Positions 1-5,234 of a stretch of DNA of 5,234 nucleotides are shown here, in pieces. The stretch is from HGM11416 sp964532155 (lineage in GTDB: Bacteria; Bacillota; Clostridia; Christensenellales; Borkfalkiaceae). Made by a program: the position numbers and the translations under genes. Each line of letters starts with the position of its first letter. Positions within the stretch are counted from its first letter, which is position 1. Location: contig CAZHGN010000065.1 in the NCBI GenBank assembly GCA_964532155.1, forward strand, positions 1 through 5,234. Reading direction: 5' to 3'. The notes beneath the pieces are model-generated. The model made no database searches, had not been told where the DNA came from, and saw only the letters and a program-made list of their open reading frames with translations.

Positions 1-704
1 ATGCCGGCAAACAAATTTCAAAAGTTGCGAACTATGATAGTTCGAGCGTATTTAACGGAACGATAGACGGAAACGGATATGCCGTAAAGAATCTGTTTAT
101 ATACTCCAATGTTGATAAAACGAATGCAGGCTTGATTTATAAACTTGGCGAAAACGGCGTGATTAAGAACATTAGTTTTGAAGGACTTATAATTGGCGCA
201 AACGGAAAACTTATTGTCGAAGTAGCCGGCAAGTTGGAAAACGTAAACATCGTAGTCAGCATGATGGGTTCCAATGGTTGGAAAGAGGCCGGCAAGGCGA
301 TGTGGACGAGTACAAATATTCTTGACAACATTGATAACGGCAAAGCAACGCTAAAGAACGTGGTAATCGACGTAAGCGCAATAGCCGAAGAGGCGGACGC
401 GTTTGGGTCCTCTAAGCAATACTCGTTAATTAGATTTGCTAATAATACCGTACCGTACGTAACGAACGTTGTGTTTAAGGGTGTAGGCGACAGATGGAAG
501 AATAACGTAGTAAGAGCGGCAAGCGGCTCGTTTGGCGAAGGTGAAAACGATACAAACGGCGTAAGCGGTGCTACGTTAGGGATTTATGCCGACTATTTGG
601 ACGGAACCAACAACGGCGCGACCTATCCTACAAAAGGCTGGAACGTTAAATTCTGGACGATGCAGGATGGCAAAGCCGTTTGGAAGACAAAAGCCGAAAA
701 TTAA
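1..704 (+). CDS. C-terminal part of a GLUG/beta-helix-type surface or secreted protein (5' end outside window)
   Basis: The reading frame is open from base 3 to the TAA at 702-704. It gives 233 visible residues with no start codon that must be used, so the true start lies upstream. Counting from the first full codon, residues 17-34 (FNGTIDGNGYAVKNLFIY) followed by residues 43-61 (GLIYKLGENGVIKNISFEG) match the repeated pattern of GLUG-motif proteins of Firmicutes. In these, short beta strands stack into a right-handed helix on extracellular proteins. Later strands such as LKNVVIDVSAI fit the same fold. The protein ends in a Trp- and Gly-rich segment (GWNVKFWTMQDGKAVWK) with no LPXTG motif, no C-terminal membrane helix and no cysteine. 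Any anchor must therefore be N-terminal or non-covalent, or the protein is released. The role is probably cell-surface binding or adhesion, but this is inference. The family-type call is fairly sure; the ligand is unknown. Confidence 0.8.
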   Translation, partial: AGKQISKVANYDSSSVFNGTIDGNGYAVKNLFIYSNVDKTNAGLIYKLGENGVIKNISFEGLIIGANGKLIVEVAGKLENVNIVVSMMGSNGWKEAGKAMWTSTNILDNIDNGKATLKNVVIDVSAIAEEADAFGSSKQYSLIRFANNTVPYVTNVVFKGVGDRWKNNVVRAASGSFGEGENDTNGVSGATLGIYADYLDGTNNGATYPTKGWNVKFWTMQDGKAVWKTKAEN

Positions 705-717
705 GGCTTAGGGCAAA

Positions 718-782
718 AGCAGGCGTTAATTGGTAAACGCCTGCTACGGTTGCAGCGATTGCATTTTATGCAATCGCTGCAA
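718..782 (+). terminator. Two tandem perfect hairpins after the surface protein gene (candidate terminator)
   Basis: The first hairpin has a 10-bp stem at 718-727 and 736-745 (core GCAGGCGTT/AACGCCTGC) with an 8-base loop. Four bases later a second begins, with a perfect 15-bp stem at 750-764 and 768-782 (TTGCAGCGATTGCAT and its complement) and a TTT loop. They start 14 bases after the stop codon, where a terminator would be expected. Neither is followed by a real T-tract on the plus strand (AATTAAAC follows the second), so intrinsic termination may be weak. They could instead protect the 3' end of the mRNA or be a palindromic repeat element. Confidence 0.5.
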
Positions 783-829
783 TTAAACAATAATATTAAT
801 ACTTGAAACTAATACCAAAAACTAATGCT

Positions 830-845
830 TGCGGCAAATGCCGCA
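830..845 (+). other. Short GC-rich hairpin in the leader of the glycosidase gene
   Basis: TGCGGC at 830-835 pairs with GCCGCA at 840-845 around an AAAT loop, 35 bases before the glycosidase start. It is GC-rich in otherwise AT-rich DNA and is followed by GAAAAATAAGG. It may be a third member of the hairpin cluster in this gap, or an element in the 5' leader if the mRNA runs through from upstream. A bare TATAAG (858-863) follows it but has no matching -35 box. Confidence 0.35.
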
Positions 846-880
846 GAAAAATAAGGCTATAAGACGACGCGATTTAAGAT

Positions 881-3634
881 ATGGATCAATTTATTGAAAT
901 AGCAAATACACAAACCAAAAAGAGAGAAGACGTTTACGAAAGGCAGCCGTGTGCGCATGACGAAGTCTTTTTCGAGCTTGAAAGGTCGAATAAAAAACTG
1001 CTTGGTCCGAGCGAGATTTCCACAAAAGAGGAACTCTATGCGCTTTTGGGTGAGGAACTCGAAAGGCATAAGCCTTTTCTTGCGGATTTTTGCCATATAA
1101 ACGAACGCGGCATTGTCAGAACTGAACTTAAGACTTTTTCCGTGAGCGGAAAAACCGTCGAGATTCCCGACTACGGCGGACCTTGCGGAAATGCAAAAAA
1201 GGTTTACGAAACGGAGTTTTCTCTCGATAAAAAGGACGGTAAGCGTTATCGCGTATGTTTTAAATCTGTCGATTATATTGCGGAAGTATATATAAACGGT
1301 GAATTCGTCGGTAGACACGAAGGATTTTTTGCGCCCTTCTTTTTTGATATTACCGATTGTGTGAAAAGCGGAATCAATACCCTTAAAGTTGTAGTTAAAA
1401 ACGATTTCGTATACCTTGGCAACGAGCATCAGTTCAACGGCGTGTCCGTTCAGGGCGATAAGCTTTATGCCGCTACCGGTCCCGGTTGGGACGATCCGTA
1501 TTCCGGTTGGCATCATTGTCCGCCCGGCTTCGGTATTTTAGATAAAGTATTTATCGAAGAGTGCGACGATGTTATAATTAACGATGTTTTCGTGCGCGTT
1601 CTGCCCGATTATTCGCTCGAAGCGTGGGTTGAACTTTATAATTTCGGTTACACGGAATATACCCCGGTTATTTCACTTGGCGTTTACGGTCAAAATTTTA
1701 AAGAGACTGTCTTTGAAAATTTAAAATTCGACGTCGGCGAAACCATTAAAATTAAAAACAGAGAGAATATTTTTAAAATTCCCTTTAAAATAGATAATCC
1801 TAAAATATGGACGACGAGCGAACCGTGGCTTTATAAAATTGCGGTAAGGCTCGGCGGCAATAACGTTCAAGTCAGAACGCGTACGTTCGGCGTTAGAACG
1901 TTTATGCAAGATACTACGTCCGAAATCAAAGGTGCGTTCTATCTGAACGGCGAAAAAATCAAGCTGCGCGGCGCAAACACTATGGGATTTGAGCAGCAAG
2001 ACGTAATGCGCGGAGATTATAAGCAGTTGATAGACGATATCTTGCTTGCTAAAATATGCAGAATGAATTTCTTGCGCATTACTCAGCGCCCCGTGCAAGA
2101 GGAAATTTACGATTATTGCGATAGGCTCGGCATGCTCGTGCAGACCGACCTTCCGTTGTTCGGCGTTATGAGACGGACGAAATTTGCCGAGGGAGTGCGC
2201 CAAGCGGAGGAAATGGAAAGGCTCGTGCGGTCGCATCCGTCTTGCATCCTCGATACTTTTATCAACGAGCCGTTCGCAAACGGCAGGGAAGAACCGCACC
2301 GCCATATGACTCGTCCCGAGCTCGAGGCGTTTTTCGACGCGTGCATCAGCATAATTAAAATGTCTAACCCCGAAAGGGTTATAAAATCGGTAGACGGCGA
2401 CTACGACGCTCCGTCAAAGGATATGCCCGACAACCATTGCTACACAATGTGGTATTATAACCACGGCGTGGAATTCGGCAAGCTGAACAAGGGATTTTGG
2501 CAGTATATAAAGAAAGACTGGTATTACGGTTGCGGCGAATTCGGCGCGGAAGGGCTGGACACCGTGGATCTTATGCGCCGTAGATATCCTAAAGAGTGGC
2601 TGAAAGAACCGTTCGATCCTAAAAATATTTTAAAGTCGCAAACGGGTAGCAACTATATGGCGTTTTTCCCGAAGCCGACAGGCGGCATAGAGGATTGGGT
2701 TGAAACCAGCCGTAATCATCAGGCTTACGCAACTAAGTTTATGACCGAGCATTTCAGACGAGATAATCTTAACGTGTCGTTTGCCGTTCACTTGTTTATC
2801 GACGCTTGGCCCGCCGGTTGGATGAAGACTATTATGGACTGCGAGCGTACGCCTAAGCCGGCGTATTTTGCTTATCGCAATGCACTAAAGCCGGTGATCG
2901 TCAGTTTGCGAACCGATAGATACACTTGCTTCGTTGGCGAGGACGCTAAAATCGAGTGCTTCCTCTGTAACGATTTAATCGAGCCTTTGTCCGGAAAAAT
3001 CGAGTACGTAGTTGAAAATTCGCGCGGCGAAACTATTTTAGGCGGCGAAACGAACGTTAAATGCGCCGAATGGCAGTCGAATTATTTGCATACCGTAAAG
3101 TTTAAAATCGACGAGGTTAACGGCGGTCGAGAAAAGTTTAAAGTTAAGGTTGTGTATTTAGACGGTAAAAACGATTGCGGTAACGAAATCGAAATAGAGG
3201 TGTTCGATAAGATCGGTTATAAAAAAGACGAGAACCTCGAAATCGTTGAACTGAAAGAACTCGGCGAGTACGAAATCGAGGGGTGCAAGGTTAAGGTTCA
3301 GCACTTCTTAGTCGGCGGTGTGTTCTTCCTCGAAACGCCGCAAGTTCCTCCGTTTAAAGGGCTTTTAAGAAAGGGCGACTTGACTAATTTCTATAATAAA
3401 GACCTCGACAGAATCGACTATACGGCGTTTTATTCGTTCGTATCCGAGGGCTTTACACCGTTGCTTTTGCGCGAGCAAGCCTACGGCGGTTTGGACCTCG
3501 GCAGAGAAGAAGTCATTTCCTACAAGCGAGTCGGTAACAAAACCGTCGTTATCACGACGATGAACTTAAGAGAAGAAAACCCCGCCGTTCAACTCCTCTT
3601 AAAGGCTCTGAACGAAAATCTTTCTCAGATGTAA
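881..3634 (+). CDS. Glycoside hydrolase family 2 enzyme (cytoplasmic exo-beta-glycosidase, substrate unassigned)
   Basis: This is a complete 917-residue retaining glycosidase. The GH2 domain order is visible. An unusual lead of about 100 residues comes first, then a jelly-roll sugar-binding domain (about 105-230) with INGEFVGRHEGFFAPF at 138-153 and GPGWDDPYSGW at 200-210. A first Ig-like domain covers about 227-345. The TIM barrel starts at GAFYLNGEKIKLRGAN (351-366). The acid/base is E463 in INEPF and the nucleophile is E553 in GCGEFGAEG; the 90-residue spacing is normal for the family. DAWPAGW at 641-647 and PKPAYFAYR end the barrel, as in beta-mannosidase- and galactosidase-like members. 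A second beta-sandwich and a C-terminal tail follow. No signal peptide or membrane segment is seen, so it acts on imported sugars. An in-frame TAA at 875-877 leaves 881 as the farthest possible start, yet no Shine-Dalgarno precedes it. Where most GH2 barrels have SHYP, this one has TQRP (401-404). GH2 is near certain; the substrate (galactoside, mannoside, glucuronide or glucosaminide) cannot be decided. Confidence 0.93.
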   Translation: MDQFIEIANTQTKKREDVYERQPCAHDEVFFELERSNKKLLGPSEISTKEELYALLGEELERHKPFLADFCHINERGIVRTELKTFSVSGKTVEIPDYGGPCGNAKKVYETEFSLDKKDGKRYRVCFKSVDYIAEVYINGEFVGRHEGFFAPFFFDITDCVKSGINTLKVVVKNDFVYLGNEHQFNGVSVQGDKLYAATGPGWDDPYSGWHHCPPGFGILDKVFIEECDDVIINDVFVRVLPDYSLEAWVELYNFGYTEYTPVISLGVYGQNFKETVFENLKFDVGETIKIKNRENIFKIPFKIDNPKIWTTSEPWLYKIAVRLGGNNVQVRTRTFGVRTFMQDTTSEIKGAFYLNGEKIKLRGANTMGFEQQDVMRGDYKQLIDDILLAKICRMNFLRITQRPVQEEIYDYCDRLGMLVQTDLPLFGVMRRTKFAEGVRQAEEMERLVRSHPSCILDTFINEPFANGREEPHRHMTRPELEAFFDACISIIKMSNPERVIKSVDGDYDAPSKDMPDNHCYTMWYYNHGVEFGKLNKGFWQYIKKDWYYGCGEFGAEGLDTVDLMRRRYPKEWLKEPFDPKNILKSQTGSNYMAFFPKPTGGIEDWVETSRNHQAYATKFMTEHFRRDNLNVSFAVHLFIDAWPAGWMKTIMDCERTPKPAYFAYRNALKPVIVSLRTDRYTCFVGEDAKIECFLCNDLIEPLSGKIEYVVENSRGETILGGETNVKCAEWQSNYLHTVKFKIDEVNGGREKFKVKVVYLDGKNDCGNEIEIEVFDKIGYKKDENLEIVELKELGEYEIEGCKVKVQHFLVGGVFFLETPQVPPFKGLLRKGDLTNFYNKDLDRIDYTAFYSFVSEGFTPLLLREQAYGGLDLGREEVISYKRVGNKTVVITTMNLREENPAVQLLLKALNENLSQM

Positions 3635-3654
3635 TTTGAATTTGCGATACAATT

Positions 3655-3698
3655 AAACCGCGGAATATGCCGATAATCGACTTATACCGCGGTTTTTT
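3655..3698 (+). terminator. Rho-independent terminator of the glycosidase gene
   Basis: AAACCGCGG at 3655-3663 pairs with CCGCGGTTT at 3687-3695. After one A/A mismatch, ATA (3665-3667) pairs with TAT (3683-3685), closing a loop of 15 bases. A run of six T (3693-3698) follows on the plus strand. It begins 20 bases after the glycosidase stop. Read on the minus strand the same stem is followed only by TTTAATT, so it may also weakly stop transcripts of the convergent minus-strand gene. Confidence 0.9.
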
Positions 3699-3709
3699 CG
3701 TGATAAACA

Positions 3710-3817
3710 ATGAGAGTTATTACCATTTTGCCTCTCGGAGGAGCCGAGTGTAATGGAATAGATCCTTGTGAAATATTTTGCGCAATATGCACTATACCTA
3801 TGGCTGTGCGTAAATAA
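3710..3817 (+). CDS. Possible 35-residue Cys-rich small ORF (unproven)
   Basis: An ATG-to-TAA frame lies in the gap between the convergent genes. The peptide has a hydrophobic start (MRVITILPLGGAE), a Gly-Gly at residues 10-11, four cysteines at 14, 20, 24 and 27 (core CNGIDPCEIFCAIC) and a basic end (VRK). Leader, GG and Cys-rich core resemble the layout of some small exported or modified peptides, but the leader is shorter than usual. Against it, there is no Shine-Dalgarno, the start lies 11 bases after a terminator T-tract, and there is no clear promoter or processing gene nearby. It may be a chance ORF or a remnant of a longer gene. Confidence 0.2.
   Translation: MRVITILPLGGAECNGIDPCEIFCAICTIPMAVRK
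3723..3756. other. Imperfect hairpin presenting an AGGAG loop
   Basis: CTCGG (3734-3738) pairs with CCGAG (3744-3748) around the loop AGGAG. An outer CCATT (3723-3727) pairs with AATGG (3752-3756), separated from the inner stem by an internal loop. The loop is itself a Shine-Dalgarno-like sequence, but the ATG after it (3753) meets a stop two codons on and the GTG at 3748 is followed directly by TAA. It therefore serves no evident gene. It lies inside the small Cys-rich ORF, so it could be coding structure, a small RNA element or chance. Confidence 0.3.
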
Positions 3818-3851
3818 AATATTGATGGATTTTGTTGGATTGTATTTTATT
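3813..3851. repeat. AT-rich inverted repeat between convergent genes
   Basis: AATAAAATA at 3813-3821 and TATTTTATT at 3843-3851 form a perfect 9-bp inverted repeat with a 21-base loop. The octamer AATATTGA also occurs twice as a direct repeat, at 3818-3825 and 3853-3860. The repeat sits 20 bases past the stop of the minus-strand gene, where a terminator would be expected. The stem is all A/T and no T-tract follows on either strand, so it would be a weak one. Confidence 0.35.
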
Positions 3852-3871
3852 AAATATTGACAGACGTCTAA

Positions 3872-4546
3872 CTATTTGCGTTTTCCGTAGAGGTCGCGGC
3901 GGATGTTTGGGAGCGCGTTTTCGGCGTCGCCGAGAGGCTTGCCTGCGTTGCGGTAATCGAAGCGCGCGGCGAAGCGTTGCAAAAGGGATAAATCGTTTGA
4001 AAAAAGCCGTTGTTGCACGGAAGACAGCGCGCTAAGATAGCCTTTTGTTTGACTGCCGGCGCTCGACGAATGATTTAGCAGATTTGCGAAATGACGGTTG
4101 CAAAATCCGTTGCAATCGTTAAGCACGGCGCGAAATTCTTTGTTTTCCAAGAAAAGCCGCGCGATTGTTTTGTAATACTTTTCCATTTCTTCGCGCGTGA
4201 GGTCGCAAACGATACACGAATTTCCCTCGGCTAAAAGAATTTTTGCCGCTTTTTTGGCGGCGTGTGCGTTTGTCGGAACGGTTAGGCGTGCGGCAACGGC
4301 CGATATACGCGTTTGCATTTGCAAGGTGAGCCCGAGCTTAGACGGCATCGAAAAAAGCATATCGAAGTGCTCGCTGCAAAAACCTTTGGCGTTTACGCTT
4401 TTGCGCACGTCGTCGTCCATACAGCCGTCGCCGAGCAGCTCGCGGCAAATGCCTTCTTCAACGATTTTTTCAATTGCGCAAAGGGGGCAAAAGTTTTCAG
4501 TTTTAAACTTTTCTATTATAAGTCCGCTGTCAATATGGTAGCGCAT
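3872..4546 (-). CDS. DUF6062 family protein with two CxxC...CxxH modules
   Basis: This is a complete 224-residue protein of unknown function. The start MRYHIDSGLIIEKF, then CPLCAIE, an NAKGFCSEHF block and LGLTLQMQT, and near the end FDYRNAGKPLGDAENALP, match the DUF6062 family of Clostridia from end to end as I remember it. Two similar halves each carry a CxxC and a later CxxH: C20-C23 with C57-H60, and C111-C114 with C149-H152. Each set of four residues could bind one zinc ion; this is inference from spacing. There is no signal peptide or membrane segment, so it is likely cytoplasmic. The start at 4546 is supported by AAGGAGA four bases upstream and by the family N-terminus. It is transcribed alone from the promoter at 4611-4639 and converges on the glycosidase gene. 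Some databases give such proteins misleading transporter names; nothing here supports transport. Confidence 0.88.
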   Translation of the reverse strand: MRYHIDSGLIIEKFKTENFCPLCAIEKIVEEGICRELLGDGCMDDDVRKSVNAKGFCSEHFDMLFSMPSKLGLTLQMQTRISAVAARLTVPTNAHAAKKAAKILLAEGNSCIVCDLTREEMEKYYKTIARLFLENKEFRAVLNDCNGFCNRHFANLLNHSSSAGSQTKGYLSALSSVQQRLFSNDLSLLQRFAARFDYRNAGKPLGDAENALPNIRRDLYGKRK

Positions 4547-4570
4547 AAGTTCTCCTTATTGGCTTAAGGT

Positions 4571-4607
4571 GTTTTTTCTTGACGTTTTTCTTGGTGTTTT
4601 TCTTTGG
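4571..4607. repeat. Three short T-rich tandem repeats in the leader of the DUF6062 gene
   Basis: On the plus strand, GTTTTTTCTTGAC (4571-4583), GTTTTTCTTGGT (4584-4595) and GTTTTTCTTTGG (4596-4607) are three units of 12-13 bases. In the minus-strand mRNA they read as CAAGAAAAAC-like units and fill most of the untranslated leader between the predicted transcript start and the ribosome binding site. They may be an unstructured A-rich leader that aids translation, or a simple slippage repeat. Confidence 0.5.
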
Positions 4608-4610
4608 AGG

Positions 4611-4639
4611 TTTATACCGACGTTTTAGACGCTTGTCAT
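4611..4639 (-). promoter_or_regulatory. Sigma-70-type promoter for the DUF6062 gene
   Basis: On the minus strand a -35 ATGACA (plus 4634-4639) and a -10 TATAAA (plus 4611-4616) are separated by exactly 17 bases. Transcription would begin near 4604, giving a leader of about 58 bases before the start at 4546. No operator-like palindrome is seen around it. Confidence 0.65.
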
Positions 4640-4742
4640 AATAAACTAATCCGAAAAGTGCGGTAAATAACACGATGGAACTAACGGTAAATAGATTGTA
4701 GCAGATTTTTCATAAAAAATAAAGCAAAAGCGATAAAAAAAC

Positions 4743-4771
4743 TTGCATATTAAATCGGATTGTGTTAAAAT
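4743..4771 (+). promoter_or_regulatory. Sigma-70-type promoter with extended -10 for the esterase gene
   Basis: A -35 TTGCAT (4743-4748) and a -10 TAAAAT (4766-4771) are spaced 17 bases apart. A TGT directly before the -10 makes an extended -10 element. The start point would be near 4778, giving a short leader of about 19 bases that holds the TGAGGA ribosome binding site. An A-rich stretch upstream (4709-4740) could act as an UP element. Confidence 0.7.
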
Positions 4772-4796
4772 TAAGCGGCAACGTTGAGGAACGGAT

Positions 4797-5234
4797 ATGT
4801 ATTGCGAGCAAATTGATTTATACGATTACTTCGGCAAGGCGCGTAACGGCGCCGCGGGCGGTTATTTAAAAGCATACCGCCACGATTATAGCGAAGAATA
4901 TTGCATAGGGCGCTTGCGTTCTGCAATGCTTGTTATTCCCGGCGGCGGATATGTTTCCGTGTCCGATAGGGAAGGCGAGTCTGTTGCGTTGGAATATCTC
5001 GTTCGCGGATTCGATGCGTTCGTCTTGAAGTATTCGGTTGCGCCCGGTTCGGCGTATCCCACTCAGCTTCGCGAAGCGGCTATGGCAATGGCGTATATCC
5101 GCTCGAATGCCGACAAATTCAAAATTGACGGGGCTTCGGTTGCCGCAATCGGTTTTTCCGCAGGCGGTCACTTATGCGGGTGTCTCGGAACAATGTTCGG
5201 TTCGGACGTTCTTAATGACGTTGCGGAGCCTTCG
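4797..5234 (+). CDS. Alpha/beta-hydrolase, esterase/acetyl-esterase type (3' end outside window)
   Basis: The first 146 residues are present with no stop before the window ends. IPGGGYVSVSDREGE (47-61) is the oxyanion-hole segment, in the PGGGY form used by acetyl-esterase and BD-FAE-like enzymes in place of HGGG. LKYSVAP (77-83) and the helix with YPTQLREAAMAMAYIRSNA (87-105) follow in normal order. GFSAGGHL (119-126) is the nucleophile elbow with S121 as catalytic serine. The catalytic Asp and His would lie beyond the window. No signal peptide is present, so it should be cytoplasmic and cleave acyl or acetyl esters, perhaps from imported oligosaccharides. The start at 4797 is fixed by TGAGGA at 4785-4790, six bases upstream, and by the promoter just before it. 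The residues before the PGGGY motif are of ordinary length for the family. The substrate is not known. Confidence 0.88.
   Translation, partial: MYCEQIDLYDYFGKARNGAAGGYLKAYRHDYSEEYCIGRLRSAMLVIPGGGYVSVSDREGESVALEYLVRGFDAFVLKYSVAPGSAYPTQLREAAMAMAYIRSNADKFKIDGASVAAIGFSAGGHLCGCLGTMFGSDVLNDVAEPS

Noticed and set aside
137..343. Minus-strand ORF of 68 codons
   Set aside because: It is antisense to the GLUG-type repeats, and its low-complexity translation comes from the repeat coding.
803..863. Possible promoter for the glycosidase (TTGAAA at 803, TATAAG at 858)
   Set aside because: The two boxes are far too widely spaced to work together, and neither has a partner at normal distance.
857..1516. 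Minus-strand ORF of 219 codons inside the glycosidase gene
   Set aside because: It is antisense to a clear GH2 sugar-binding domain, and its translation shows no recognisable motif. It is a shadow frame.
1721..2352. Two overlapping minus-strand ORFs (194 and 79 codons)
   Set aside because: Both lie opposite the GH2 Ig-like domain and barrel, and show no domain pattern or ribosome binding site.
3862..3869. Palindrome AGACGTCT just past the DUF6062 stop
   Set aside because: It is only 8 bases and single, with no partner site or promoter near it, so chance is the simplest explanation.
3857..3885. Perfect -35 box TTGACA at 3857-3862
   Set aside because: No -10 box lies 16-18 bases downstream, and no plus-strand gene follows it.
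3832..4035. Plus-strand Arg-rich ORF of 67 codons
   Set aside because: Most of it is opposite the 3' end of the DUF6062 gene, and the Arg-rich sequence is what the reverse of that gene would give.
4197..4567. Two plus-strand ORFs (114 and 84 codons)
   Set aside because: Both overlap the DUF6062 gene on the opposite strand, which has family motifs and a good ribosome binding site.
4866..5171. Minus-strand ORF of 101 codons
   Set aside because: It is antisense to the esterase, whose PGGGY and GFSAGG motifs show the real frame.

Overview
The window looks like a piece of a gut-type Firmicutes (Clostridia/Christensenellales-like) chromosome. The grounds are the GLUG-type surface protein, a protein matching the clostridial DUF6062 family, strong AGGAG-type ribosome binding sites on two of the genes, and AT-rich intergenic DNA with sigma-70-like promoters. 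This placement is inferred from protein character and signals, not from a marker gene.

Layout. (1) Bases 1-704, plus strand: the C-terminal 233 residues of a larger repeat-rich surface or secreted protein whose start lies upstream. (2) Bases 705-880: a gap with two tandem perfect hairpins and a third small one just before the next start. (3) Bases 881-3634, plus strand: a complete 917-residue glycoside hydrolase family 2 enzyme with both catalytic glutamates, no signal peptide and no visible Shine-Dalgarno. (4) Bases 3635-3871: a strong rho-independent terminator, then a short stretch holding a possible 35-residue Cys-rich ORF, a hairpin with an AGGAG loop and an AT-rich inverted repeat. (5) Bases 3872-4546, minus strand: a complete 224-residue DUF6062 protein with two CxxC...CxxH modules, convergent with the glycosidase. 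(6) Bases 4547-4796: a divergent promoter region with one well-formed promoter in each direction. (7) Bases 4797-5234, plus strand: the first 146 residues of an alpha/beta-hydrolase esterase, cut by the window end.

How the genes fit together. The glycosidase and the esterase are both compatible with breakdown of imported, acylated oligosaccharides in the cytoplasm. However, they are separated by a terminator and an opposing gene, so they are not one operon, and the substrate cannot be read from the sequence. The DUF6062 gene is a separate single-gene unit with its own promoter. I see no mobile element, tRNA, rRNA, CRISPR array or phage gene. The least explained parts are the hairpin cluster before the glycosidase, the small Cys-rich ORF after its terminator, and the unknown role of the DUF6062 protein.
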